Source: Pyrrhoderma lamaoense | Lineage: Eukaryota; Basidiomycota; Agaricomycetes; Hymenochaetales; Hymenochaetaceae | Direction of reading: 5' to 3' | Length of the DNA: 64,000 nt | Assembly (NCBI GenBank): GCA_002794735.1 | Contig: NBAZ01000005.1 | Span: 62,001-126,000, forward strand | Part shown: positions 22,758 through 33,155 of the stretch, in pieces | Numbering within the stretch: the stretch's first letter is position 1 | Layout of the letters: each line of letters begins with the position of its first letter | Translations under genes and position numbers: made by a program | The notes under the pieces: model-generated | Told to the model about the DNA's origin: nothing | The model's database searches: none | The model's input: the letters and a program-made list of their open reading frames with translations, nothing else

Positions 22758-25700
22758 TCATAAATTTAAACGCACTACAGGCCTCGACCCCATTCGCTGT
22801 TGCATAGCGGCATGCAATTGCTGGACCATGAACTCCGAAGATACAGCAGGGTCTTTCTCCTCCTGTACGTACGCACTTGACTGCTGACATCCAATGACCC
22901 CAATCGGAGGTTGTGGCACAGATCCATGAGGACCCATTGTTGAAGCCGATGCGTGATGGCCAAGTTGCTGTTGCTGTTGCTGAGCTTGAGCAGTTGCAAC
23001 TGCTACTGCAGCACCTGGATGGGGCTGATGTTGTAACTGAGGAGTTCCCATCAGTTCTAGTGGAAGTTCAACAGGGTTCTCAGGATCCACTGGCCAGAAC
23101 CAGGTTGCAGACAACTGAGGGAATACTTTAACATTATTATTTCCCCCAGAGCCATTCGATCCATCAGAGGGGCCATTGCCATTCGATCCCAGTACTGAGT
23201 ATTGTTGCGCTTGAGATGACTGGCCTGGCAACGGGAACCCCCCTACACGGGAATGGTGCTTTGGTGACGTCAGACTAGGTGTTGTAGGGGACATTAACGT
23301 TGGGCTACTGGCCTCCCAATCTTCTTCCGGGATCAGAACTAGAGGAGTCGATCCGTTGGCTCCGCCACCAATGTTAGCACATTTAGCCTTCATTTCATTC
23401 AAACTTAACCTTAAGACTCTCTCAGCCAGTTTTTCTATCAATGGATGGCCTCCATTCATGTCTTTTCGCTCCCATCTCCAGCGAAATCGTGGAAGCATAT
23501 CCAATGCATACCAAATGTCTTCGATAGCAGTTTCAGTTGGGATACGGTCACAACCAGACATTTTCCCAAACAGTATTACCATTGCTGCAATGTGCAGAGG
23601 GATTGGGGAGACAAAAAATGCAATATCAGGAGACTTTATAAGAGCATGGTGGATTACAATGATGTTGTGTGAAACGACGATAGCTGTACATTGAAGTCTT
23701 GTTAGCTCGACATTATATTGAAGTATTTACACTTACCATCTTGCAAAGCTCGTACTCTCTGTTCAAACGGAATTTTCTCGGAGCTGAAAATCGCTCTCAG
23801 CAGTAGGATCCTCGCAATCCCAACCTTCAAGAGTGTTAACCCTTGATCATCAGTCATCTTATCCACAAGTTCACGTTTCTCCTGGATGGTCCAGTTTTCG
23901 GTACCCGAAAAGAAGTATTTGTAAGTTTCAGGTAGTCCACTTCTAAAGTCGACCATACTCTTTATAATCCTAGTCGCGTTACGCATAATTGATTCAGGTG
24001 TATGAAGCGTTGGACAGTAGAGCGCGTTGACAATATCCGCTTGGATGTCAGCAACGGGTGCAGAAAGGAAGAAGTGCTCCGAAAATTCGCCAAGCTTGCT
24101 CCGTGAAGGTTGCGGAGTACTGGAATCAGCGGGAGCAATTGCAAGTGGTCGACCAAGGAGGACCGATGTTCCCCGATCATGGATCATGACAATCGACCAC
24201 AGGCGTATTCGTAGATGTGATTCTTCTTCATCAAACGTCTGCCCTTGTTGGAAAGGATCATGATGTAAACCAAGTTCAATAGCCACACGGACGAGGCTTC
24301 CTACAAGACGCCATAAGGACCGTTGTTGCCGCTTTAGGAAAAGAAATATTAGTTCAGTGATGACGATATATGTAAATTGCCATTCTCACTTCTGTATAAA
24401 GATACCAATGTAGGAGTATGAGAGCTTGCAGGCTGCTTATTGTCATTCTTAAGTCGGGTTTGACAGCCAAAGCACGATCGAAAAATTCCTCATGTTCTAT
24501 CCAGCCGGGGAGTATCTTTTTGGGGTTAGACTCGTATGGATTATTTACTTCTGAGCTTGCTGCTTTGTTGAGCTCACTCATAGTGCCTAAAGCGAGCACA
24601 AGATAGAGAGAGCATATATATCCTGGGTCATAAAGGACCGGTCGGCCTTCGTATATCATCTCAAGGGTAGATCGAAACTTGTCTTGAAGTAAAACAGGGC
24701 GATGGAAATTAAGAGCCTGGAAATAGATATGCACGATATGCGTAAGACGTTGCTTATCCTTCGGTAGCCAGACAGAAACGTTCCTCGGTTCCTTGAAAGC
24801 CGAAAGATGTTGCAGTTCAAAGCGTACCCAAAGTTTAGTGTCCCGGGGTGGAGAAGTTTCTGTTATCTCTCTATCCCTACCGGAGATGAGACCGCCTGAG
24901 CCGACTGCAAGATCATCTTCGATTTCTGGACCAGCTGAGACGTTATTGAGCTTGGCTTCTGTGACGATAGATTGGTTAACACCGAAATTCTTAGCTAAAG
25001 CCTGATACATCGAAGTGAATAATAAAAAGTTGAATTAATCGTAATCAGTCAGTAGTCTTTCCCTACTGCTGGTGGCGATGGGACTTGCCTGGTCAGTTGA
25101 CAGATCATTAGCTTGTGGATCTTGTCCCTTGATGTCGTCTGGTCTGGGAGGGGGAAGCTGGAAAGCGGGATGAATGCGTGGGTCATACATTCCGGGAGGA
25201 AGAGGAATCGGGGGATATGTGCCTGGAGGTGGGTGTGGATAACCCGGAGGTATTCCCATAGGATATCCTGGAGGCAGCATGTGGGGAGGGGGAGGATAGG
25301 AGAAAGCCTTTGCATTCGGATGAGGATGACCATCGTGAAAGGGACGAGCACCGTTCGCCGCCTGTAGTTGGAAATGATCTGCGATTTCATCTGGAGATAG
25401 TTCAAGCTCGACACCCTCGCGCATGCATATATGTTCAAGGTCATCCAATACAAAATTTGGGTAATGTCTTCTGAGGAGAGCAGAGCAGAGGACGAGTTGA
25501 CGCTCAATCTTTTCTACATGACCTCTCGGAGTGAGGGTTTTCCTGTGTCTATCCTCCTGGTTGCACTGAACACCTGCAGTCTCACAAGCGGTACATCTTG
25601 GATGCTTCGAGTCACACTGCCCGAATGAGAGAAAATAATATAAAAAAGACGAGGGAAAAAAGGTTAGCACAAGTGCAGAATGGAGTTTGCCGTCTGAGAC

Positions 25701-26059
25701 TGGAGGTGTTTGGTGTTAACCCTCTGAGCCTCAGTCGGTCTCAACCGAACGGGACTTGCCTTGATTTTCTTGCTCCTGCATCGTGCACATGCTTCATGCG
25801 ACCGTCGAAGTCGTCGTGGTTCACTACCGCCGCCACTGCTTCCTGGCGCAACTTCATCTCCATCACCACTAGCTTTTTTTCGTTTACGAGGTCCTGCACT
25901 TAATGGCGGTCCGTCATGCTGAGGCGTGATAGGCGATTGTTGCTGTTGTATATGACTTGAAGGCCCTCCTGGCCCTTGCTGCATGTGAACATGCTGCTCC
26001 ATCGCAAGCGCTGAGGATATCGTTGGAGGCATACCAATGTCACCGTGCGAGGGCTCCAT
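22758..26059 (-). CDS. Zn(II)2Cys6 fungal transcription factor with Fungal_trans domain
   Basis: I chose the ATG at 26057-26059 (MEPSHGDIGMPPTISSALAM); upstream in-frame codons look like leader. A glutamine-rich region and a KRKK cluster precede the zinc cluster: SHEACARCRSKKIK, then across an intron CDSKHPRCTACETAGVQC, giving the six-Cys binuclear motif. HRKTLTPRGHVEKIERQL is the linker and dimerisation start. A Pro/Gly-rich segment, then the middle homology region with VAIELGLHHDP and RIRLWSIVMIHDRGTSVLLGRPLAI, identify the Fungal_trans (MHR) domain. The C-terminal 270 residues hold poly-Gln and Gly/Ser tracts. It probably acts in the nucleus; targets are unknown. The intron within the zinc cluster appears to be GC-AG (donor at 25759). 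It is divergent from the CobW gene. Confidence 0.87.
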
Positions 26060-26251
26060 ATTCTCTAGCCTTCGTGTACAACACGTTGGGTCACTCGCCA
26101 ATGGTAACAGGGGGACCCAATACAGTCGTCCTCTATTTGGCGCTGTTTGATTACAAGATTTTCCTACTTCTGCTATTATAATCCTCAATTTGACAGTTAC
26201 ACATAAGTAATCTTCAAACTTTCTCTTACTCACTCATACTCGCTCTCTTTA
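26060..26251. promoter_or_regulatory. Bidirectional promoter between the regulator and the CobW gene
   Basis: The two start codons face away from each other across 192 bp. No defined regulatory site is recognisable by eye; a CT-rich tract precedes the CobW ATG. Confidence 0.45.
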
Positions 26252-27676
26252 ATGGATAATTCATCTTCCACGCAAATTCCAATAACCGTTTTTACCGGCT
26301 TCGTTGGCGCTGGTAAAACAACAACAATCCTTGCACTACTCTCTTCTCTTCCTACCGGTTATCGCGCTTGTTTGCTCAAAAATGAATTTGGAGATGTACA
26401 AGTAGATAGTCAGTTGGCTAACCAGTCTTCTCTCACTGCCGTAAACGAAATTTTAAATGGTTGCATGTCCGTCTCATCTTCATTTTTGTACTTTCAAAGT
26501 AGTTGCTTAGTATCTGAAAAAGGTGCTGTATCCTCGTCGGTCAAATGAAGACGGCCTTACTTGAGATTAAAGGTAGATCAATGTCAGTTAGATTTATAAC
26601 TATTTCATTAAATTCTTTTCGAGACAAATATAATCCAGATCGTATTTTTATCGAAACTTCGTGAGTTCGTTTCGACTAGGCCAACCGATTTACAGACAAG
26701 TCTGTAATCTTATGCGTATATGCATTCAGTGGGTCAGCCTTCCCAGCCACATTGGCATTTCAGATCCGTGAACTCGAAAGAGAGACGAACGGTGCACTTA
26801 AACTCGATGCGATTGTTACCGTCATCGACGCAGAGAATTTCACAGGTTACGAAGATACAAGTCCAACTGCCAGGATGCAGGCAGAATACACTGACGTAAT
26901 ACTTATTGTTAGTGTTTTGTGTTCATTATTTTATAATCAGGTCCTTGAAGGTAACTTCTTTCTACACTCAGAATAAGTGGGAGCACCTCCCCGAGAGACA
27001 GCTTGATATTGTACTTGATCATCTACATACGTTGAATGATCTTACGCCAAAGATTAGATGTAATGGTAAGGGAGGCGTTGACCCAAAGTTAATCTTCGGA
27101 CTCGACACAAAGTTGTTCCGTGATAATGCTTCTGAAAGTAAACTCGGTGCAATGGGATCATCGCATAATGATGAAATAGAGGCCGTGACGGTTTGCAGAC
27201 CGAGGGCTGGAGGAGAAACAAGTCAGAACCCGGCTGGAGGGGTCTACCAGCCCCACCAACATCAGAATGGAGAGGAGTGCAGATGTGGTGAAGGACTCGT
27301 GAAAATAGGAATGGAAGCACCTCAAACTCTTTCGAGAGGAGCGAGCGACCAGCCAGAATTGACTGAAGAACAGTTTATCTCCATTCTTGGGACATTGTCC
27401 AAAGAGAGTGTATGGAGAGTGAAGGGATATGTGAGGGTACTTATATCTAATGGGAATAATCATGCGGGCGGTGTTATTCAAAGACGAGTCGATGTTGTGA
27501 ACTGGGCGTTTGGGAGGGTTGAATTGACACCGTTCATCCCTAAGTCAAGCGAAGAGAACCCCGGGAAGACTGTTGAAGAAGAATGGGACGTTTTGTTGAC
27601 TGTTATGGGTGCCCGAGGAGAAGTGAAGAGGTTTGCAAGAAAGTTAGCTAGTAGTTTGGAAGCAGAAGTCAAGTAG
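26252..27676 (+). CDS. CobW/COG0523 family GTPase (putative metal chaperone)
   Basis: Exon 1 encodes MDNSSSTQIPITVFTGFVGA with the P-loop GFVGAGKTTT, then NEFGDVQVDSQL. The join at 26474 restores NGCMCCILVGQMK, the CxCC metal-binding motif of the family. Further exons give DRIFIETSGSAFPATLAFQ, VTVIDAENFTGY and the NKW guanine-specificity motif. A segment at about 27230-27300 is rich in His and Cys (QPHQHQNGEECRCGEG), a likely metal-binding loop. The CobW_C domain follows (VWRVKGYVRV, VDVVNWAFGRVELTP). These GTPases move Zn, Co or other metals into client enzymes; which metal and client apply here is not shown. The final Ala-Glu-Val-Lys stop is at 27674-27676. Confidence 0.88.
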
Positions 27677-27970
27677 TGTATGAATAGGGCAGCAAGCCTT
27701 TTTGTATGATCATGATAGAGATAACGAAATATCAATTTTAAATCCTTAATTAAGGCTGGACAAGTACTAGTACCACAAAGATTAAATTGCTATTTTCTTA
27801 ATTCTAGATTGTGGATAGATGCTCACGTTATTTCCCTTTATATTCAAATTTGTCCTAGTTGTGTGGGCTTTGTCGATCACTGGTTACACGGGTCGATGGA
27901 TCTGTGTTTTTTAAAGTGGTTTATGGCCACATGTATGACATAACTGAAGCTAATTTTAACTTCGTTACGT

Positions 27971-28845
27971 ATGTCCACCATCACTAAAAATATTAACGAA
28001 GAGAGTATTGATGGTGATGGCGGCGATATCCCTCAAAATGATGCGATAAAGACCGGTGAGAACGCCTTCGGAGGAGTTGACAGGAACATACCTATGAACA
28101 ATAAAGACATCACGGTGTCGGCGCATTATGTACGTATCACAGCTGGAGGGAAGATAAAAGGCTATGTTGATTTTGCACTCAAGTTCTTAAAAGTGAGTTG
28201 AAGTATTTTCCGATATTTTGGGGTTGATTTTTGGCCCGGCTGGTGGATTCTTTCTGCTTCAGTCTGATCTCATATGAATGATACCCAAAATAATTCACTT
28301 TTTTATTGATATAGGAGAATCCGGGTAGCCCGCTCGTGTTGCATACTCTACCTAGAAATCCTTTTACACCGACAGTTGGAGACAGTGGAGAAATAAAGTC
28401 AGATAATGAACAGATCCAATCTAGCACAGAACAGGGAAAGGAGATAGATTGTTCAAAGGGTGCTGAAAGACAATCAAACAACAAAAGAAAGAGGAAAAGG
28501 AAGAATGAGGACAGTGAAATCGCAACGAAACCTACTACGAGCTCGAATATCACAGCGAGTGCTAACACGATACCTAAATTGATCTCTGTGGTAGAGATCA
28601 TTAAAAGACAGTATCTAGAGGCACAGCAACTTAGTCTCGATGATGGAAAACTCAATAAAAGAAAAATAGGACTGCACCAATACAACTATCTAGGATGCCT
28701 CGAAAATACGCATCAAGATGAGGAAGATAAAGGAAAAGGAGGAGGAAGTGATGAAGATATGGGGAAACGGCTTAAGAGCGTACTTGAAGGGAATAAGTTG
28801 TTAGTCGAACTTGGATTTTCTCACCTTTATGTTTTTGACGAGTAA
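27971..28845 (+). CDS. Alba-domain nucleic-acid-binding protein (RNase P/MRP Rpp25/Pop6-like)
   Basis: Two exons, 27971-28192 and about 28315-28845. After an acidic N-terminal 40 residues, ITVSAHYVRITAGGKIKGYV and DFALKFLK form the first half of an Alba fold, then ENPGSPLVLHTLPRN. The second half, LISVVEIIKRQYLEAQ followed later by IGLHQYNYLGCLEN, fits the Alba helix 2 and last strands. Between the halves lies about 70 residues of low complexity, with KRKRKRKNED, an unusual insertion. Alba proteins of this subgroup bind RNA as RNase P/MRP subunits or act in mRNA control. The assignment to Rpp25-like is by motif only. Confidence 0.7.
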
Positions 28846-29490
28846 CTTGTAATAACACTGGACCCAGCTTACGGATAGAAAAACCACCATACCTGAGTAT
28901 CACACTATGCACAACACCGGTGGATTCGAATTCGAAACTCTTACAGGACGCCACGTAAGTACACAATCTCTGAACGGAACATTTGTTGACATGATACTTG
29001 ATGTAACATATTTACTTCATCGTTATGTTCACATGGGCGCTGTTTGCATTATAGATTCCAACCTCCCGAAAGGAAAGAGTTCTCGAAAGGTGCGAGAACG
29101 AGGATGAAAAGGCGACTAAAGAGGGGGAGTGGAAACGATGATAAATGATGAGGTGATTCGGCTTCAGAATAAAACACAACACCCTATCTTCGATACATGT
29201 ACTTTACTACTCATCATGATGTTTTGTTTCTATCGATACTTTTTCTTAGGTACACTTATCAAATTTGTGAAGTAGACTATGTGGGAACACCGGTTTTCTC
29301 AAATATATATGGTATATCAGTTGCTACTTGATTAGCGCCGTTGATACATGAAAAATGATGCGTACGGATACAATGTTCCTTTCTACAGATCAAACGCATT
29401 TATACCGTGAGGCTTGTTTACCATCTACAACAAAAGCACCTCTAACCCTCTTTCTCTGACAAGAACATTACTTTATCGGCGAGAATAAGA
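28846..29490. other. Intergenic region, no supported gene
   Basis: Short frames exist (for example 28907-29107) but have no recognised domain and no convincing splice context. The region probably holds the 3' UTR of the Alba gene and the promoter of the SH3 gene. Confidence 0.4.
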
Positions 29491-30379
29491 ATGTCCGATT
29501 CTTATATAAATCACATAATCGAGCAAATTCAACATAATGTTGGTTTTCTTGTCGCTCAAGGGCATTTATCACATCAAGATGCTGAAGTCATACGCTCTCG
29601 GTTACCTGGAGCGAGGGCAAACGATTCGCTTGTAGAGAATGGTTGCAACAGTGTAGTACAACGAGCGGTGCCTACACCTCCAATTCAAAAGACAAAGTCC
29701 AACCAAGTAAAGGCACTGTGGGCATATAATGAGAATGGACAGGTCGAGCACTCTCCCTTGTTATCTGGACTCATGCATTTATAATTGAGAATGATACTTG
29801 ATATAGGACCCGAACGACCTTTCATTTAGGCCTGGAGACCTGATCGAAATTGTCGAGGAAACGAATGAAGATTGGTGGACGGGAAGAGTAAACGGAAAAC
29901 AGGGGTTGTTCCCTTCAAATTACGTGGAGAAAATTCAATCGGACTCGAGTGCGCCCACCGCTCCTGCTAGCCAGACTGTCGGTGCGCGTAGATTACCCCC
30001 GCCAATGTCTACTGCGTCGAAGGCGCCGTATAAGTCATTTGGGGCGGCTCACCACGGGTTAGATAAACCTCCCCTCCGGGGTCAGGTGTGGTGAACTCTG
30101 TTGGATTACAAGAGGCGGGAGGGCAAGACAAGAAGAAGAGTAAGTATGGAAGTTTGGGTAATACGGTCAGTTCAATTCTTATTGTAACGACGCCGTGGCT
30201 GAGTCTGTATACGGTCCTTATAATATAGATGGCAAACTCTGCTGCTGGTGGTGTCGGATTTGGAGCTGGTGAGTTGTTTCGCCTTTGGGTATCTATATAC
30301 AAGGTTGTTTTAAACATATATTATATATGTTTTGATAGGAGCTGCAATCGGTGGAGGACTTGTTCGGGCCATTTTCTAG
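29491..30379 (+). CDS. SH3-domain protein, Lsb1/Pin3-like (apparent frame break)
   Basis: Exon 1 (29491 to about 29739) encodes MSDSYINHIIEQIQHNVGFL and ends with VKALWAYNENGQ, the first SH3 strand. The next exon, from about 29806, gives DPNDLSFRPGDLIEIVEE, NEDWWTGRVNG and GLFPSNYVEKI: a complete SH3 domain with the ALYxY-, WW- and PSNYV-type signatures. A proline-rich stretch and YKSFGAAHHG follow. The frame then shifts at the C4 run 30071-30074: the conserved tail NSVGLQEAGGQDKKKSKYG and MANSAAGGVGFGAG, GAAIGGGLVRAIF lies one frame away, as if one C were missing. The family binds WASP/Las17 at actin patches and the yeast member influences prion formation. Stop is at 30377-30379. Confidence 0.78.
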
Positions 30380-30820
30380 ATTCTCCTGATCATTTGGACA
30401 AACCCAATACTAAACTGTATTATTTATTTAAGTAATAAAGATGCTTGTGACTATCACTATGATAAATATGGATGTTTTCTTATGACAAAGTTGGTATTTA
30501 TATGAGTGTTGGATACGTACGTAATCTATGGATATGCATGTATGGCTGAGGCGGTGGAGAATACGAGCGCTGTACACGGCTCTCATCGCACTGCACCTTT
30601 GCGCAGTCCATAATCTTCTCTTTTAAACAGACGTATCCATTCTGTATCCATTTCCAAATCAACTAACTGCCCATCCATCTTTTTATTGTGATTTTGCCAT
30701 ATTCTTACTCTTGTTGGTGACAACACGCGTCTGGACGAATATCGATCTTCCGTTGTTGATAGTGTTCCATACCACACATATACACACTACCATTGTTAAC
30801 TTGACGGCAGCCCCCCTGAA
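30380..30820. other. Intergenic region, nothing recognised
   Basis: This 440 bp lies between the SH3 gene stop and the next small open frame. No domain-bearing frame is seen on either strand. Confidence 0.4.
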
Positions 30821-31111
30821 ATGGCCGTCATCGACTATCTCCAGTCTGGGTTTGAAAAGGTCTTTCGGCCTAAAGCAGGACAATCCGGTCGAGTGGGAAA
30901 GGGGATTGGGAACACGGTTGGCGCCGCCCAGTTTGAAGATGATGTACGTTCAAGTCCAAGTTCACATTTACGTATTTTGTTTCCGTCTCTATTGGGGTCT
31001 AGTATCGCTCTTCGTGGCTATGGCGCCTTCTAGTGTTGTTGAGAGCCTTCTGATGTCTCTACAGACAGATGTTATGCGTTTGCGCAGCAGAAGCCGACGG
31101 AATTTGACTGA
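30821..31111 (+). CDS. Possible small hypothetical protein, two exons
   Basis: An ATG at 30821 opens MAVIDYLQSGFEKVFRPKAG and continues to QFEDD at 30943, followed by a GTACGT donor. A plausible second exon ends AQQKPTEFD with TGA at 31109-31111, but the exact acceptor is unclear; several cag sites between 31062 and 31091 would work. The composition and the donor suggest a real short gene of about 50-60 residues. I recognise no family. The frame 31125-31504 downstream is Ala/Ser-rich on both strands and I cannot assign it. Confidence 0.35.
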
Positions 31112-31565
31112 GCGGGTTGCCAAAACCGGACACAAACCAACTTGGTTGGATTTCTTGTGCCATACCACATACACTCACACACACTCTTCCGTGTGTCGCA
31201 TGTTTATCGTGTTCCTACGTATCTTGCATCTTGTTTGCTTCGTGAATTTGTATGCATGAATGCGTCGACATTATCTTTTACCCCGCTCACAGAATTGTCT
31301 GTGAACGTTATTGCCGCGATCGCGTCAAGAACAGTTGCAAGTCCATCCGACGCGACTTTTGTTCTCTCTTCCGCATCTGCCTCCTCATCTGCTATTTCGT
31401 CTAGTAATGGCGCAGCTGGTGATGGCGCTCTCGCAGCTCTGTTAGCTGTACCCCTCGTACTTGTTGTCTTTTTATATGTTGCGTTACTTTCTTCTTTTGA
31501 CTGATACCAACGGGTATGGGCATAGTTGCTGACATCATTCACGGAATTTCCCCTCTAAAATATAG
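31112..31565. other. Unassigned stretch with Ala/Ser-rich frames on both strands
   Basis: A plus-strand frame ends at 31504 after a hydrophobic segment (LAALLAVPLVLVVFLYVALL); the overlapping minus frame 31204-31542 is acidic and Ala-rich. Neither has a recognised motif. Either may be part of an unmodelled gene. Confidence 0.3.
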
Positions 31566-32776
31566 ATGATTGTGTCAAAGCCTGCTATAATTTTTGGTAC
31601 TGGGCAGGCGTTCTGTAATTTTATTGCCATGTGCTGTTTTGCTAGCGTCGCAAGCTTTCAAGCGAAATGGGGTGTAGGCCCAAGTGAGTGGCATGAGATG
31701 ATCTCTCCTTTTCTAGTTTCTTGAATTCTAAATATTGCGATTAGCCTTCCTATCCGGATTTGCGGTGTTTGTGTCAGTTAGTGGAATCGTATTGTCCTTG
31801 TTCATGCTACTTGTCCCTGTAGTGGATGTGAAGTATGGAAAACTCACTCGACTAGCTCGAGCTCTTTCGGAACTACGCGTTGCCTTCATCTTGTCTGGAA
31901 CTGGTACTACATTCAGCTTGCTTATTGCGTACGTTATAAGTCTCCTCCGTCTATATTAGTTCTCTGACCTTGCTTTCTTTTCATAGTTTTATTGTGACCA
32001 TTTCTGCTTGGACCGAAAAAGGTTGTAAGAACGCAGACAGTGATCCCAATGCGGATAAAGGAGATGACTTTGTAAATGGCTTATCTGGTTGGTGTACAAC
32101 AAAAAAAGCAGGAGCTATATTCTTTTGGTTCGCGTTTGGTACGTTCATATTGTGTCATCATCCTTACCGCTATAATTAAGAACCTTACAGGATTCTGGTT
32201 GGGGACACTTACACTTACGATTATGTCATGGCGAAGCGGTAAGACCCGCAGCCCTCGAGATCCCCCCTTCCGACCACCCATGAGTAGTGCTGGGGAAGGT
32301 GACTACGACGAGCTTGAGGACGAAGAATCTACTTATGGACATGTACCTCCACTCCGAGAAGGGGCTACTAGCGGAACCCAGCCATTCTCTGATAATCCTG
32401 TTGAGAATAGGGCATCTCAATCATATGTTCTTCCCCTGTTGGTGGTGTCGGGGGATTTACAGCTCCACCTAGTGGTGGGTTCCCCGCTTCTCGACCATCC
32501 ATGGACGCATACGGTGCATTCTCCGACCCAGCGCCTAGTGGGTATGGAGGCACTCCTGCAGGCCAACCCTCAACATTCAGCACTGCAAGTGGACTCTCTA
32601 ATACGTCGTCAGGTGGTGTCAGCCGGACGATGCAGTATGCTGACCCGTACGCAGCAGTTCGTGCGTCAATTGCAAGTGGATCAGGCGTACTACCACCTTC
32701 AGGTTATTCAGGATCCACTTCTCCTGTGAGATCCGCTGGGCCTCCGAGTTACACTGAATACACAGGCTACCGATGA
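31566..32776 (+). CDS. Four-TM MARVEL-like membrane protein with a cytosolic Pro/Ser/Gly tail (apparent frame break)
   Basis: The start at 31566 gives MIVSKPAIIFGTGQAFCNFI, the first hydrophobic helix. After short introns come LAFLSGFAVFVSVSGIVLSL (helix 2), FILSGTGTTFSLLIA with FIVTISAW (helix 3) and AGAIFFWFAFGFWLGTLTL (helix 4). The loop between helices 3 and 4 is polar with two Cys (WTEKGCKNADSD and SGWCTTK), as in MARVEL or SUR7-like proteins. A long disordered cytosolic tail follows. At the C4 run 32433-32436 the frame shifts: the continuation PVGGVGGFTAPPSGGFPASR to the end EYTGYR lies one frame away, as if one C were lost. Location is probably the plasma membrane; function unknown. 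Confidence 0.7.
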
Positions 32777-33155
32777 ATAAATATATGAAGAAAGATCATG
32801 ACTATGATGACCGGAAAACACTATGTCTTGATGCACTTTTTTGTAATTGTGGACTGATCTTATATTTATATAATCCTGTTGGAACATAATCTTTGAATTT
32901 TTTCGATGTACTTGTCATACAATTTTTTTCCTTTGATACCTTTGGCTAGTTATTTCTACCTAGTTTGTTGGTATATCCTTATTTCTCCTAGAATGGCTTC
33001 GTTCATCTTCAAAACAATGCATTCAAGTTGTAAAAATCACCACTCTAACCAAGCAAGATTAAAAAGGATAGAACTATAGATCACGTTATTGTATCAGCTC
33101 TATAAACCATCCGCGTGACGTCACACACCTCACACAAGAATGAGCACAGTCCATC
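32777..33155. other. Intergenic region, probable VPS34 promoter
   Basis: This AT-rich 379 bp contains only short frames without domains. It lies between the membrane protein stop and the VPS34 start. Confidence 0.45.

Noticed and set aside
28907..29107. Open frame downstream of the Alba gene
   Set aside because: No domain, weak start context and no splice partners; probably 3' UTR.
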